Assembly (NCBI RefSeq): GCF_002591975.1 | Contig: NZ_NVQE01000024.1 | Coordinates: 1-64,000 of the forward strand | Direction of reading: 5' to 3' | DNA: 64,000 nucleotides | From: Mycobacterium neglectum | Lineage (GTDB): Bacteria > Actinomycetota > Actinomycetes > Mycobacteriales > Mycobacteriaceae | In this document: one piece after another, positions 32,830 to 41,176 of the stretch | Layout: each line of letters opens with the position of its first letter | Numbering within the stretch: position 1 is the stretch's first letter | Position numbers and translations under genes: made by a program | The notes under the pieces: model-generated | What the model was told of the DNA's origin: nothing | Seen by the model: the letters and a program-made list of their open reading frames with translations, nothing else | Database searches by the model: none

Positions 32830-33894
32830 TTACTCGTCGTACGTGACTTCGACCGAATCGGATCCCGGCAGTGCCTGGCAGCCGAGAATCAGGCCTTCGT
32901 CGAGGTCGGACTGCTCGAGCACGTCGTTGATTTCCATCTCGACGTCGCCGCTCTTCTTCAGCACTGCGCAGGCGCCGCAGTGGCCCTCCCGGCAGGAGAA
33001 CGGCGCATCGAGGCCCTTGTCGAGCAGCACATCGAGCAGCTTCGCCTTGCGTGGCCACGTGATCTCATGCTTCTCACCGTCGAGGGTGACGATTGCGGTG
33101 GCCGGTCCCTGGTCGCCGTCGTCTGAGTCATCGATGACCACCGCCGCGAAGGGATCGGAGTCCAGTGACTTGAACACCTCGATGTGGATGCGTTCCGCGC
33201 CGACGGCCTTGAGCGCTTCCTCGGCCGCGACCATGAACGGACCCGGACCACAGATATACGCATCGTGGCCGGAATACGGCTCGGCCAGGCCGGCCAGCGC
33301 CGCGGCGCTCGGCAGCCCCTGCACGCTCACGAGCCAGTGCACGACGGTCAGCCGATCCGGGTACTTGGCCGCGAGCTCGCGCAGGGCGGGGCCGAAGATC
33401 ACCGAGTTCTCGTCCTGATTGGCATAAACCAGCACGACCTTGCCGCTACCCTCGGCCAGCGCTGATTTGCAGATCGACATCATCGGCGTGATTCCGCTGC
33501 CGGCGCCCAACAGCAGGAAGTCGGTGTCCAGCGTCTTGGGGACGAAAGTGCCCGAGGGCGCCAGGACATGCATCTTCATGCCGGCATGCGCGTTGTCGCA
33601 CAGCCAGTTCGAGGCGTAGCCGTCCTCGGTGCGCTTGACGGTCACGGTCAACGGGTCGCCGGTGAAGGGCGAACTGCACAGCGAGTAGCAGCGGGCGACC
33701 GAGCCGGTGCGATCGCTGGGTATCCGCAGCGTCAGGAACTGACCGGGTGAGTAACGCAACCGGTCAGCGGGGATGTCAGGAGCGTCGGGGCCGTCAGGGA
33801 CGCCGAACACCAGCGAGCGCGCGTCGGTGGTCTCCTCGACGACGTCGGTCAGCTGCAGCTCGAGCACGTGGCTACCGAGCGGCTCGTCCGTCAC
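32830..33894 (-). CDS. kshB: 3-ketosteroid 9-alpha-hydroxylase reductase KshB
   Basis: This is a 354-residue electron-transfer subunit that passes electrons from NADH to the Rieske oxygenase KshA, which opens the steroid nucleus. An FAD-binding ferredoxin-reductase domain (RCYSLCSSP flavin motif) comes first. The NAD-binding domain (LLGAGSGITPMMSI, YICGPGPFM) follows. The C-terminal plant-type [2Fe-2S] domain has Cys ligands in CREGHCGAC and later LGCQ. GTG 33894 begins at the conserved N-terminus; the longer frame would run through the KstR box. It is divergent from hsaA. kshA is not in the window. Confidence 0.95.
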   Translation of the reverse strand: MTDEPLGSHVLELQLTDVVEETTDARSLVFGVPDGPDAPDIPADRLRYSPGQFLTLRIPSDRTGSVARCYSLCSSPFTGDPLTVTVKRTEDGYASNWLCDNAHAGMKMHVLAPSGTFVPKTLDTDFLLLGAGSGITPMMSICKSALAEGSGKVVLVYANQDENSVIFGPALRELAAKYPDRLTVVHWLVSVQGLPSAAALAGLAEPYSGHDAYICGPGPFMVAAEEALKAVGAERIHIEVFKSLDSDPFAAVVIDDSDDGDQGPATAIVTLDGEKHEITWPRKAKLLDVLLDKGLDAPFSCREGHCGACAVLKKSGDVEMEINDVLEQSDLDEGLILGCQALPGSDSVEVTYDE

Positions 33895-33932
33895 CGTGCA
33901 CCCTTCCTCATGTAGAAATCCGGGCCAATAAC

Positions 33933-33946
33933 TAGAACAGGTTACA
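33933..33946 (-). promoter_or_regulatory. KstR box upstream of kshB
   Basis: TAGAACAGGTTACA fits TnnAACnnGTTnnA at all fixed positions and lies 38 bp before the kshB GTG. Its position also argues for the shorter kshB start. Confidence 0.9.
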
Positions 33947-34000
33947 GAAACGTATGTGCCCAGGTCCAGCCCCCGCAGGTATGCCCTTCTCGACACAAAT

Positions 34001-34014
34001 CGTAACGTGTTCTA
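34001..34014 (+). promoter_or_regulatory. KstR box upstream of hsaA
   Basis: CGTAACGTGTTCTA matches the KstR consensus except for C in place of T at the first position. It lies 37 bp before the hsaA GTG and should control the hsaA-hsaD-hsaC-hsaB operon. A -10-like TAGGCT follows at 34024-34029, and GGGAGG serves as ribosome-binding site. Confidence 0.85.
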
Positions 34015-34051
34015 ATCTTCATCTAGGCTCATACTCCCGGGAGGCAATCCA

Positions 34052-35236
34052 GTGACGTCTATTGAACAGCGTGACGTGCAGTCGGTCCTAGCCGGCATCG
34101 ACGATCTGCTGCCTCGGATTAGCAAACGGGCGCAGGCGACCGAGGATCTGCGCCGCCTGCCCGACGAGTCCGTCGCCGAACTCAACGAGGTCGGGTTCTT
34201 CAAGCTTCTGCAGCCCGAGCAGTGGGGCGGCCTGCAGTGCGATCCGACGGTCTTCTACGAAGCCGTCCGCCGCATCGCCAGCGCCTGCGGTTCGACCGGG
34301 TGGGTCAGTTCGATCATCGGCGTGCACAACTGGCACCTCGCGTTGTTCGACCAGCAGGCCCAGGAAGACGTGTGGGGCGAAGATCCGACGACCCGGATCT
34401 CATCGTCGTATGCGCCGATGGGGGCTGGCACCGTCGTCGACGGCGGTTACCTCGTCAACGGCTCATGGAACTGGTCATCGGGATGTGACCACGCCACGTG
34501 GACATTCGCCGGTGGCCCGGTGATCAAGGACGGCAAACCGGTCGACTTCGGCAGTTTCCTGATGCCGCTCGGGGACTACACGATCGATGATGTCTGGCAT
34601 GTCGTCGGGCTCAAGGGCACCGGAAGTAACACGCTGGTGGTCAAGGACGTGTTCGTTCCGCGTCATCGCTTCCTGTCCTACAAGTCGATGAACGACCGTA
34701 CTGCGGGTGGTCTCACCACCAACACCGCGCCGGTGTACAAGATGCCTTGGGGCACAGTGCATCCCACGACCATCTCGGCGCCGATCGTCGGCATGGCGTA
34801 TGGCGCCTACGATGCCCACGTCGAGCATCAGGGCAAGCGCGTTCGCGCCGCGTTCGCGGGCGAGAAGGCCAAGGACGACCCGTTCGCTAAAGTTCGGATC
34901 GCCGAGGCGGCCAGTGACATCGACGCCGCGTGGCGGCAGCTGATCGGCAATGTCGGCGACGAGTACGCGCTGTTGCAGGCGGGCCAGGAGATTCCGTTCG
35001 AGCTGCGCGCCCGCGCCCGCCGCGACCAGGTCCGCGCCACCGGCCGTGCCATCGCGTCGATCGACCGGCTCTTCGAGGCCTCGGGTGCGACGGCGCTCAA
35101 CAACGACGCACCGGTGCAACGGTTCTGGCGCGATGCGCACGCAGGCCGCGTGCACGCCGCCAACGACCCCGAACGCGCCTACCTGATCTTCGGGAACAAC
35201 GAGTTCGGCCTGCCTGCGCAGGACACGATGGTTTAA
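34052..35236 (+). CDS. hsaA: 3-HSA hydroxylase, oxygenase component HsaA
   Basis: This is a 394-residue flavin-dependent monooxygenase of the acyl-CoA-dehydrogenase fold (group D). It hydroxylates 3-HSA to the catechol 3,4-DHSA using reduced flavin from HsaB. Conserved family segments include WGGLQCDP, CGSTGWVSSIIGVHNW, WNWSSGCDHATW and NTAPVYKMPWG. Its length equals that of M. tuberculosis HsaA (Rv3570c). It is first in an operon with hsaD 12 bp downstream, behind a KstR box. Confidence 0.96.
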   Translation: MTSIEQRDVQSVLAGIDDLLPRISKRAQATEDLRRLPDESVAELNEVGFFKLLQPEQWGGLQCDPTVFYEAVRRIASACGSTGWVSSIIGVHNWHLALFDQQAQEDVWGEDPTTRISSSYAPMGAGTVVDGGYLVNGSWNWSSGCDHATWTFAGGPVIKDGKPVDFGSFLMPLGDYTIDDVWHVVGLKGTGSNTLVVKDVFVPRHRFLSYKSMNDRTAGGLTTNTAPVYKMPWGTVHPTTISAPIVGMAYGAYDAHVEHQGKRVRAAFAGEKAKDDPFAKVRIAEAASDIDAAWRQLIGNVGDEYALLQAGQEIPFELRARARRDQVRATGRAIASIDRLFEASGATALNNDAPVQRFWRDAHAGRVHAANDPERAYLIFGNNEFGLPAQDTMV

Positions 35237-35248
35237 CTGGAAGGACTG

Positions 35249-36139
35249 ATGACCTCCTTCGCTGCCGAAACTGCTCAACAGCAAGAGATCACGTTCGAGT
35301 CGACCTCGCGCTTTGCGCAGGTGCGTGATGACATGCGCCTGCACTACCACGAGGCCGGCGTCGGGCACGAGAAGACGATCGTGCTTCTGCACGGCGGCGG
35401 ACCTGGCGCGTCGAGCTGGTCGAACTTCGGGCGCAACATCGCTGTGCTGGCGCAGCACTTCCACGTCCTTGCGGTGGATCAACCGGGCTACGGGCATTCC
35501 GACAAACACGCCGAGCACGAGCAGTACAACCGTTACAGCTCGACCGCACTGCTGAACCTCTTCGACCACCTCGGCATCGAAAGTGCCGACCTGGTGGGCA
35601 ATTCGCTAGGCGGTGGCACAGCGGTGCGCTTCGCGTTGGACAACGGAAGGCGCGCCGGCCGGCTGGTGCTGATGGGTCCCGGCGGTTTGTCGGTGAACCT
35701 CTTCGCACCGGATCCCACCGAGGGGGTGAAGCTGCTTGGCAAGTTCACCGCAGAGCCCACGCGCGAGAACATGGAGAAGTTCCTGCGCATCATGGTCTTC
35801 GACCAGAAACTCGTGACGCCGGAGCTGATCGACGAGCGGTTTGCTATCGCGAGTCAGCCTGAATCGCTGGCCGCCGCCCGCGCGATGGGAAAGTCGTTCG
35901 CAGGCGCGGACTTCGAACTCGGCATGATGTGGCGCGAGGTATACAAGCTGCGCCAGCGGGTACTTCTCATCTGGGGCCGTGAGGACCGGGTGAACCCGCT
36001 CGACGGAGCGCTGGTGGCGCTCAAGCAGATAGCGAAGGTTCAGTTGCATGTGTTCGGACAGTGCGGACACTGGGCCCAGCTGGAGAAGTTCGACGAATTC
36101 AACAAGTTGACCATCGACTTCCTGGGAGGTACGTCATGA
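35249..36139 (+). CDS. hsaD: 4,5:9,10-diseco-steroid hydrolase HsaD
   Basis: This 296-residue meta-cleavage-product hydrolase cleaves the C-C bond of 4,9-DSHA, releasing HIP and a dienoate. It is an alpha/beta hydrolase with oxyanion region LLHGGGPGASSW, nucleophile elbow GNSLGGG, catalytic Asp in GREDRVNP and His in CGHWAQ. Its TGA overlaps the hsaC ATG by four bases. In M. tuberculosis the enzyme (Rv3569c) matters for survival in macrophages. Confidence 0.96.
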   Translation: MTSFAAETAQQQEITFESTSRFAQVRDDMRLHYHEAGVGHEKTIVLLHGGGPGASSWSNFGRNIAVLAQHFHVLAVDQPGYGHSDKHAEHEQYNRYSSTALLNLFDHLGIESADLVGNSLGGGTAVRFALDNGRRAGRLVLMGPGGLSVNLFAPDPTEGVKLLGKFTAEPTRENMEKFLRIMVFDQKLVTPELIDERFAIASQPESLAAARAMGKSFAGADFELGMMWREVYKLRQRVLLIWGREDRVNPLDGALVALKQIAKVQLHVFGQCGHWAQLEKFDEFNKLTIDFLGGTS

Positions 36140-37035
36140 GTATCAAGTCTCTTGGCTACCTGCGCATCGAATCCACCGACGTCGGCGCCTGGCGCGAGTA
36201 CGGCCTGAAGGTGCTCGGCATGGTCGAGGGATCCGGTCAGACCGAGGGTGCGCTGTACCTGCGGATGGACGAGTTTCCCGCACGTCTGGTCATCGTCCCC
36301 GGTGAGCATGACCGGCTGGTGCAGTCCGGCTGGGAGACGGCCAATGCCGCTGCGCTGCAGGAGATCCGCAACCGCCTCGACATCCATGGCACTCCGTACA
36401 AGGAGGCCTCGGCCGCCGAACTCGCTGAGCGCCGCGTCGACGAGATGATCACGTTCGACGACCCCTCCGGCAACACCCTTGAGGTCTTTCACGGGGTCGC
36501 CCTGGAACACCGCCGCGTCGTCAGCCCGTACGGCCACAAGTTCATCACCGAGGAACAGGGTCTCGGTCACGTGGTGTTGACCACGCGCGACGACGCGGAA
36601 ACGCTGCACTTCTACCGCGATGTGCTCGGCTTCTTCCTGCGCGACTCGATGAAGCTGCCTCCGCAACTCGTCGGCAGGCCCGCCGATGGTGCGCCGGCAT
36701 GGCTGCGCTTCCTCGGCGTGAACCCGCGCCACCACAGCCTGGCCTTCATGCCGGGTGAGACGCCAAGCGGCATCGTGCATCTGATGGTCGAGGTCGGTGA
36801 GGCCGATGACGTCGGGCTGTGCCTGGATCGTGCGCTTCGTCGCAAGGTTCCGATGTCGGCCACCCTGGGCCGCCACGTCAACGACAAGATGCTCTCGTTC
36901 TACATGAAGACCCCCGGCGGGTTCGACGTCGAATTCGGTTGTGAGGGCCTGCAGGTCACCGACGACGACTGGGTCGCCAGGGAGAGCACCGCCGTCAGTC
37001 TGTGGGGTCACGACTTCAGCATCGGCTTCAAGTAG
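36136..37035 (+). CDS. hsaC: Iron-dependent extradiol dioxygenase HsaC
   Basis: This is a 299-residue two-domain type I extradiol dioxygenase that opens the aromatised A ring of 3,4-DHSA. Fe(II) ligands are visible as His in GLGHVVLTT, His in HHSLAF and Glu in DVEFGCEG. ATG 36136 overlaps the hsaD stop (ATGA), and the hsaC stop overlaps the hsaB GTG by one base. Its length agrees with M. tuberculosis HsaC (Rv3568c). Confidence 0.96.
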   Translation: MSIKSLGYLRIESTDVGAWREYGLKVLGMVEGSGQTEGALYLRMDEFPARLVIVPGEHDRLVQSGWETANAAALQEIRNRLDIHGTPYKEASAAELAERRVDEMITFDDPSGNTLEVFHGVALEHRRVVSPYGHKFITEEQGLGHVVLTTRDDAETLHFYRDVLGFFLRDSMKLPPQLVGRPADGAPAWLRFLGVNPRHHSLAFMPGETPSGIVHLMVEVGEADDVGLCLDRALRRKVPMSATLGRHVNDKMLSFYMKTPGGFDVEFGCEGLQVTDDDWVARESTAVSLWGHDFSIGFK

Positions 37036-37598
37036 TGGCTGAGCCGATGGACCCCCGCACATTCCGAAATGTGCTGGGGCAGTTCTGCACGGGCATCACC
37101 GTCATCACCACCATGCATGACGAGGAGCCGGTCGGCTTTGCGTGTCAGTCGTTCGCCGCGCTGTCGCTCGAACCTCCGCTGGTGCTGTTCTGCCCGACGA
37201 AGGTATCGCGATCCTGGAAGGCCATCGAGGCCAGCGGGCGTTTCTGCGTCAACGTGCTGCACGAGAAGCAGAAGGACGTCTCGGCACGCTTCGGATCCAA
37301 GGAGCCCGACAAGTTCGCCGGACTCGACTGGCATCCTTCGAAACTCGGATCGCCGATCATCAAGGACACGCTGGCACACATCGACTGCACGGTGCATTCG
37401 GTGCATGACGGCGGCGATCACCTGGTGGTGTTCGGGGCCGTGCACTCGCTATCCGACGTGCCGCACAAGAAACCTCGCCCGCTGTTGTTCTACAAGGGGC
37501 AGTACACAGGCATCGAGCCGGACAAGAACAGCCCGGCGCACTGGCGCGATGACCTCGAGGCGTTCCTCACGGCCACCACCGACGACACCTGGCTCTAG
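37035..37598 (+). CDS. hsaB: 3-HSA hydroxylase, flavin reductase component HsaB
   Basis: This is a 187-residue flavin reductase of the split-barrel FMN-binding fold that supplies reduced FMN to HsaA. Family motifs are LGQFCTGITVIT, GFACQSFAALSLEPPLV and DGGDHLVVFGAV. GTG 37035 overlaps the hsaC stop (TAGTG); an internal ATG at 37047 is possible. It ends the operon. In M. tuberculosis nat follows hsaB; here a small convergent secreted-protein gene overlaps the stop by four bases. Confidence 0.95.
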   Translation: MAEPMDPRTFRNVLGQFCTGITVITTMHDEEPVGFACQSFAALSLEPPLVLFCPTKVSRSWKAIEASGRFCVNVLHEKQKDVSARFGSKEPDKFAGLDWHPSKLGSPIIKDTLAHIDCTVHSVHDGGDHLVVFGAVHSLSDVPHKKPRPLLFYKGQYTGIEPDKNSPAHWRDDLEAFLTATTDDTWL

Positions 37599-37843
37599 AT
37601 GCAGCCCGCCGAGCACGGGTCGAGCGGCGGCAGTAATTCGGGGTTCGGTGCGTTCGGATCGACCGGCAGCTGTGTGGACAGATCGACATTGTGGTCGAGG
37701 TCCGGTGCCGACGGGATGATATTGCAGATGAAGCTGAGCGCGAGGTCGCAGGGCGGGCGCCCGGGCTGCGCCTGGGCCGGGGCGGCGAACGCCAACGTCG
37801 CGCCCAATCCGATCAGCACAGCGATCGCCACTCTCGTCAGCAT
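37595..37843 (-). CDS. Small secreted Pro-rich protein
   Basis: This is an 82-residue protein with a clear Sec signal peptide (cleavage near AQAQ, residue 26) and a Pro/Asp/Leu-rich mature part with four cysteines (PPCDL, FICN, DPCSAGC). It resembles small secreted mycobacterial proteins of unknown function. It is directly downstream (4 bp) of the hydrolase at 37848 on the same strand. Confidence 0.75.
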   Translation of the reverse strand: MLTRVAIAVLIGLGATLAFAAPAQAQPGRPPCDLALSFICNIIPSAPDLDHNVDLSTQLPVDPNAPNPELLPPLDPCSAGCI

Positions 37844-37847
37844 CGGC

Positions 37848-38621
37848 TCAGCCTACAACTCTCGATTCGATGAATTCGACGATTGTCTGGGTCACCTCAC
37901 GGTGAACGGTCTCGTTGAGGATGTCGTGGCGGGCCCCGGGAAACTCCGTGAGCTGCAACGCCTCGATCTGCTCGGCATAGGCCCGCACGGCCCCCACCGG
38001 TGCGATCGCATCGTTGACGCCGTGCACCGCCAACGTCGGCACCGTCAGCTTCGGCAGCTCCGCGCCGAACCTGTCCCACGCCCTGTCGAGCTCGCGGGCG
38101 AGCGGCGCACCATCGGCGTCGACGAATGCCAGCGGGTCGTTCTCGAGCGAATCGACATAGAAGGGGTCCGCCGAGAGCCAGCCGGGCTGGAGGTCGAAAG
38201 TACTGTCGGCGTCCAGTAGCTCAGGGACCGGTACCAGCGGCGCGCCGGAGATGACGCCGGCCCGGTAGCGGCCGGGCTGGTTCAGCAGCCGGAACAGCGT
38301 GACCACCGATCCGTAGGAGTGGCCCTGTGCGATCAACGGCAGATCGGGCTGCGCCCCTTCGGCCAACTCGGTGAGGGTGTCGCCGAGATCGGAGCTGTCT
38401 TCGATCGAGCCGAAGTCACCGCGGGCGCCCGGGCTGAGCCCGTGGCCGAAGTGGTCGACCGCCCACAGATCGATGCCAGCGGCGTTGAGCGCGAAGCCGT
38501 AGCGGTGATAGACCCCGGTGTGCTCGCCGAAGCCGTGCAGGAAGATGACAGCGGCACGCGGCTCGGCTGCGGCCCAGTGCCGGTAGTACGCGCGGCCCTT
38601 GGGATGGTCGATGAACGGCAT
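37848..38621 (-). CDS. Monoacylglycerol-lipase-like alpha/beta hydrolase
   Basis: This is a 257-residue serine hydrolase with HGFGEHTGVYHR near residue 29, nucleophile elbow GHSYGS near residue 99, Asp in VHGVNDAIAP and His in GARHDI. The HGFGEH signature is typical of monoacylglycerol lipase-like enzymes (Hydrolase_4). A lipid ester substrate is inferred. It is followed 4 bp later by the small secreted-protein gene. Upstream lies the relic of a BlaI-type repressor on the other strand. Confidence 0.85.
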   Translation of the reverse strand: MPFIDHPKGRAYYRHWAAAEPRAAVIFLHGFGEHTGVYHRYGFALNAAGIDLWAVDHFGHGLSPGARGDFGSIEDSSDLGDTLTELAEGAQPDLPLIAQGHSYGSVVTLFRLLNQPGRYRAGVISGAPLVPVPELLDADSTFDLQPGWLSADPFYVDSLENDPLAFVDADGAPLARELDRAWDRFGAELPKLTVPTLAVHGVNDAIAPVGAVRAYAEQIEALQLTEFPGARHDILNETVHREVTQTIVEFIESRVVG

Positions 38622-38663
38622 GGGTTGACGCTAGTCCTTCGGCAATGGACTTAAATTGGAAAG

Positions 38664-38763
38664 ATGCAGCAGCGAGGATTCGGTGATCTCGAGGCGACTG
38701 TCATGGAACGTGTCTGGGCTCGCCGATGAGCGTCGGATTGCCTATACGACAGTGCTTTCGACG
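38664..38763 (+). pseudogene. Relic of a BlaI/MecI/CopY-family repressor gene
   Basis: From ATG 38664 the sequence encodes MQQRGFGDLEATVMERVWAR and then stops (TGA 38727). In the next frame, 38722-38763 encodes ADERRIAYTTVLST, the recognition helix of BlaI-type winged-helix repressors. Between these two blocks an intact protein has about 20 more residues (the TVREV...L helix), so a deletion with a frameshift has occurred. Nothing recognisable of the dimerisation domain follows. The remains lie between a hydrolase and an L,D-transpeptidase gene. Intact relatives regulate beta-lactamase or copper genes. Confidence 0.8.
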
Positions 38764-38861
38764 CGGCCGGCTCACCCGCCGCGGTGTCAGCCACCATGTC
38801 GGCGATCGTCAGCGCTCCCGTCGTCGTCAACGTTCTCTGTAATCACTGACGACTACAGCTG

Positions 38862-40055
38862 CTACACCCCGGCGTTTCCAGCTTTCCACTGCTCCCAGGG
38901 GATGTTCCAGTCACCAAGTCCGTCGGTGCCGGGAAGTGTCGGCCCCACAGTGTTGATGACCTCGACGATGTCGCCGCGTTTGGTGGTCTCGTAGAACCAC
39001 TGGGCGTTCTGCGGACTGACGTTCAGGCATCCGTGGCTGACGTTCGAACGACCTTGGCTGCCAACGGACCACGGTGCGGAATGGACATAGATGCCGCTAT
39101 AGGACATCTGCGTCGCCCAGTTGACCTCGGTCCGGTAGCCGTCGGGTGAATTGACCGGAACGCCGTAGGTCGACGAGTCCATGACGAGGAAGTAGTGCCT
39201 GTCGCCGATGATGTAGGTGCCGTTGTCGGTGGGAGTCTTGTCCTTACCCATGGATATCGGCATGGTCTTGACGGTTTCGCCGTTGATCCGCACAGTCATC
39301 GTCTTGGTGGCGTCGTCGGCGGTCGCGATTACCTGGTCGCCAATGGTGAAGTGACTCGTCACGTCGTCCTGTCCGAACAGTCCGTCACCGAGATCGACGC
39401 CGTAGGTCTTGACAATCACGGTGACCTTGGTCCCCGGCTTCCAGTATTCGGCTGGGCGCCAGCGGACTTCGCGACTGTTCACCCAGTAGAACGCACCCTC
39501 GACCGGAGGCTCTGTCGTCACGGTGATGGCCTGCTGGGCGGCGAAGCGGTTGGGGATGTTCTCGTCGAACCGCACCGCCAGCGGTTGTCCGACGCCCACC
39601 ACCTCCCCCTCCTTGGGGAACACGTAGGGCATCGTCAGATTCTGGGGCGAGTGGGTTTCGAACGTGGCATTGCTCTGGCTCGCACCGCCGAGACCCAACG
39701 CTTCGGCGGTCAGGGTGTACTCCTTGTTGTAGCCAAGCGGTTCTGCCGAACGCCAGGTGAGGCCGTCGGGACTCACCTCGCCCTTGACCATCCGGCCCGC
39801 GGCGTTGACCAATGTGACGGGTCCCAGCACGCCGTCTTCGGCATTGACTGTTATCGGTGATTCGACGGGCACTCCGACAGCGCCATCGGTGACCGACGTC
39901 TGCAGTTTCGGAACGAGTAGGTCGCCATACGGCGTGCCCTTGTCGATGATCGCCTGCGGCGGTGGCGCAGGCGTCGCGCTGCCACAGGCAGAGAGCCCGA
40001 CGACGGCGGCGATGGTCACGAGGGTCGCCGTCGTCCACCAGTAGACCCGCCGCAT
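38862..40055 (-). CDS. L,D-transpeptidase lipoprotein (Ldt family)
   Basis: This is a 397-residue cell-wall enzyme that forms 3-3 peptidoglycan cross-links. A lipoprotein signal with lipobox LSAC (Cys24) is followed by two bacterial Ig-like domains. The YkuD catalytic domain (about 250-370) has His in YVHSAPWS and Cys in SHGCLNV, and a C-terminal Trp-rich extension ends the protein. This is the architecture of mycobacterial LdtB/LdtE-type enzymes, which are targets of carbapenems. ATG 40055. A GTAGTAGCTAC-containing operator candidate lies about 45 bp upstream. Confidence 0.93.
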   Translation of the reverse strand: MRRVYWWTTATLVTIAAVVGLSACGSATPAPPPQAIIDKGTPYGDLLVPKLQTSVTDGAVGVPVESPITVNAEDGVLGPVTLVNAAGRMVKGEVSPDGLTWRSAEPLGYNKEYTLTAEALGLGGASQSNATFETHSPQNLTMPYVFPKEGEVVGVGQPLAVRFDENIPNRFAAQQAITVTTEPPVEGAFYWVNSREVRWRPAEYWKPGTKVTVIVKTYGVDLGDGLFGQDDVTSHFTIGDQVIATADDATKTMTVRINGETVKTMPISMGKDKTPTDNGTYIIGDRHYFLVMDSSTYGVPVNSPDGYRTEVNWATQMSYSGIYVHSAPWSVGSQGRSNVSHGCLNVSPQNAQWFYETTKRGDIVEVINTVGPTLPGTDGLGDWNIPWEQWKAGNAGV

Positions 40056-40097
40056 AGGTGTTGTCCCGTCGCTCGTCGAAGCAGTTGAGCCACCATC

Positions 40098-40116
40098 CTA
40101 CGTAGCTACTACGTAG
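40098..40116 (-). promoter_or_regulatory. Double CTACGTAG operator candidate upstream of the L,D-transpeptidase
   Basis: Two perfect palindromic octamers CTACGTAG (40098-40105 and 40109-40116) are spaced 11 bp apart, one helical turn. Read on the minus strand this region contains GTAGTAGCTAC, the 11-mer also found upstream of lpqE. The position 43-58 bp before the start fits a promoter-overlapping operator. The binding protein is unknown. Confidence 0.5.
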
Positions 40117-40144
40117 ATGCAGGTCGGACGTGGTGCGGGTCAAC

Positions 40145-41068
40145 CTAGCCGCCGCCGAGGAGCACGTCGCGCTGTTCGGCCATCCGCTGCGCGATCGCAT
40201 TCACGACGGCCGCGACCTCAGGTCTGCGCAACGTCTCGGCGCGGGTGACGAGCCAGTACGTCAACCGGACCGCGACCTCGTCGGACAGCACCCGTACGAG
40301 ATCGTCGTGCCGGTCGGCCATAAAACACGGCAGCAGACCGATTCCCGCCGCCGCACGCGTCGCCTCGACATGGACGAAGACGTTGGTCGAGGTGACGGAC
40401 TCACGCATGGCGGGGGCGAAGCTGGTGGCGACGTCGAGGTCGTCGACCTGCAGCATCGAGTCGATGAAGTACACCAGCGGATATCGGGCGAGGTCCGCGA
40501 TACTCGTCGGTGTGCCGTTGTCGACCAGGTAGCCGCGCGCGCCGTACAGGCCGAGGCAGTAGTCGCCGAGCCGGATCGCCTTGGCGCGGTGCACTTTCGG
40601 TTCGCCGACCACCACTTCGACGTCTAGGCCGGAGCGTTGCTGGGTGGCGCGCCGGGTCGCGGCGACGATTTCGACCGCGACGTTGGGGTGGTCCCGTTGC
40701 ACCTGTGCGGCCGCTGGCGCGGCGATGTACGCGGAGAAGCCGTCGGTCGCCGATATCCGGACCACGCCCTCGAGTGCGGGCTGACCAGCGGTGTGGACGC
40801 TCAGCGAGCGCACGGCGGATTCGACGGCCTCGGCGGCCGACAGTGCCTCGCGCCCGAGGTCGGTCAACTCCCAGCCGCCGGCGACCCGGGCCAGCACCCG
40901 GCCACCGATCGACTGCTCGAGTGCGGCGATACGGCGCGAGATGGTGGTGTGGTTGAGGCCGAGCTCCTCCGCAGCGATGTTGTAGCGGCCCGAACGACCG
41001 ACGGCGAGCAACACGAGAAGGTCGTCGGCGCTGGGTTTGCGGTCTGATGAGCGAGAAGGCACAGCCAT
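40145..41068 (-). CDS. LysR-family transcriptional regulator of the 3-hydroxybutyrate operon
   Basis: This is a 307-residue LysR protein. The N-terminal winged helix-turn-helix (DLLVLLAVGRSGRYNIAAEELGLNHTTISRRI, so the pattern around residues 15-46) is followed by a two-lobed effector domain. ATG 41068 begins ahead of the DNA-binding domain; upstream frame residues would fall in the operator. It is divergent from the transporter-dehydrogenase-ligase operon across 108 bp packed with TGCA-centred dyads. By analogy with other LysR regulators it likely activates that operon in response to a pathway metabolite. The effector is inferred, not shown. Confidence 0.88.
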   Translation of the reverse strand: MAVPSRSSDRKPSADDLLVLLAVGRSGRYNIAAEELGLNHTTISRRIAALEQSIGGRVLARVAGGWELTDLGREALSAAEAVESAVRSLSVHTAGQPALEGVVRISATDGFSAYIAAPAAAQVQRDHPNVAVEIVAATRRATQQRSGLDVEVVVGEPKVHRAKAIRLGDYCLGLYGARGYLVDNGTPTSIADLARYPLVYFIDSMLQVDDLDVATSFAPAMRESVTSTNVFVHVEATRAAAGIGLLPCFMADRHDDLVRVLSDEVAVRLTYWLVTRAETLRRPEVAAVVNAIAQRMAEQRDVLLGGG

Positions 41069-41149
41069 ATCTGCATTTTTGCAGATGGTTCCTGCAGTTT
41101 TGATCATTGCAGGTGGGGGTACCTGCATGAATACTCACAGAGGTCTGTG
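41069..41149 (+). promoter_or_regulatory. Array of inverted repeats in the LysR/transporter intergenic region
   Basis: Three exact dyads occur in 81 bp. The first is ATCTGCA-TTTT-TGCAGAT (41069-41086), abutting the LysR start. The second is TGCAGGT...ACCTGCA with a 6-base spacer (41108-41127). The third is CACAGA-GG-TCTGTG (41136-41149). A further CCTGCAG lies at 41091-41097. The repeated TGCAG half-site fits LysR recognition and activation sites for the divergent operon and autorepression. Confidence 0.7.
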
Positions 41150-41176
41150 CGGTGCATCACAATCTAGGAGCGTTCG

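Noticed and set aside
40098..40116. Repeated CTACGTAG as part of a CRISPR or tandem-repeat array.
   Set aside because: Only two units occur, with a 3-bp spacer. No spacer-repeat pattern or cas gene exists in the window.
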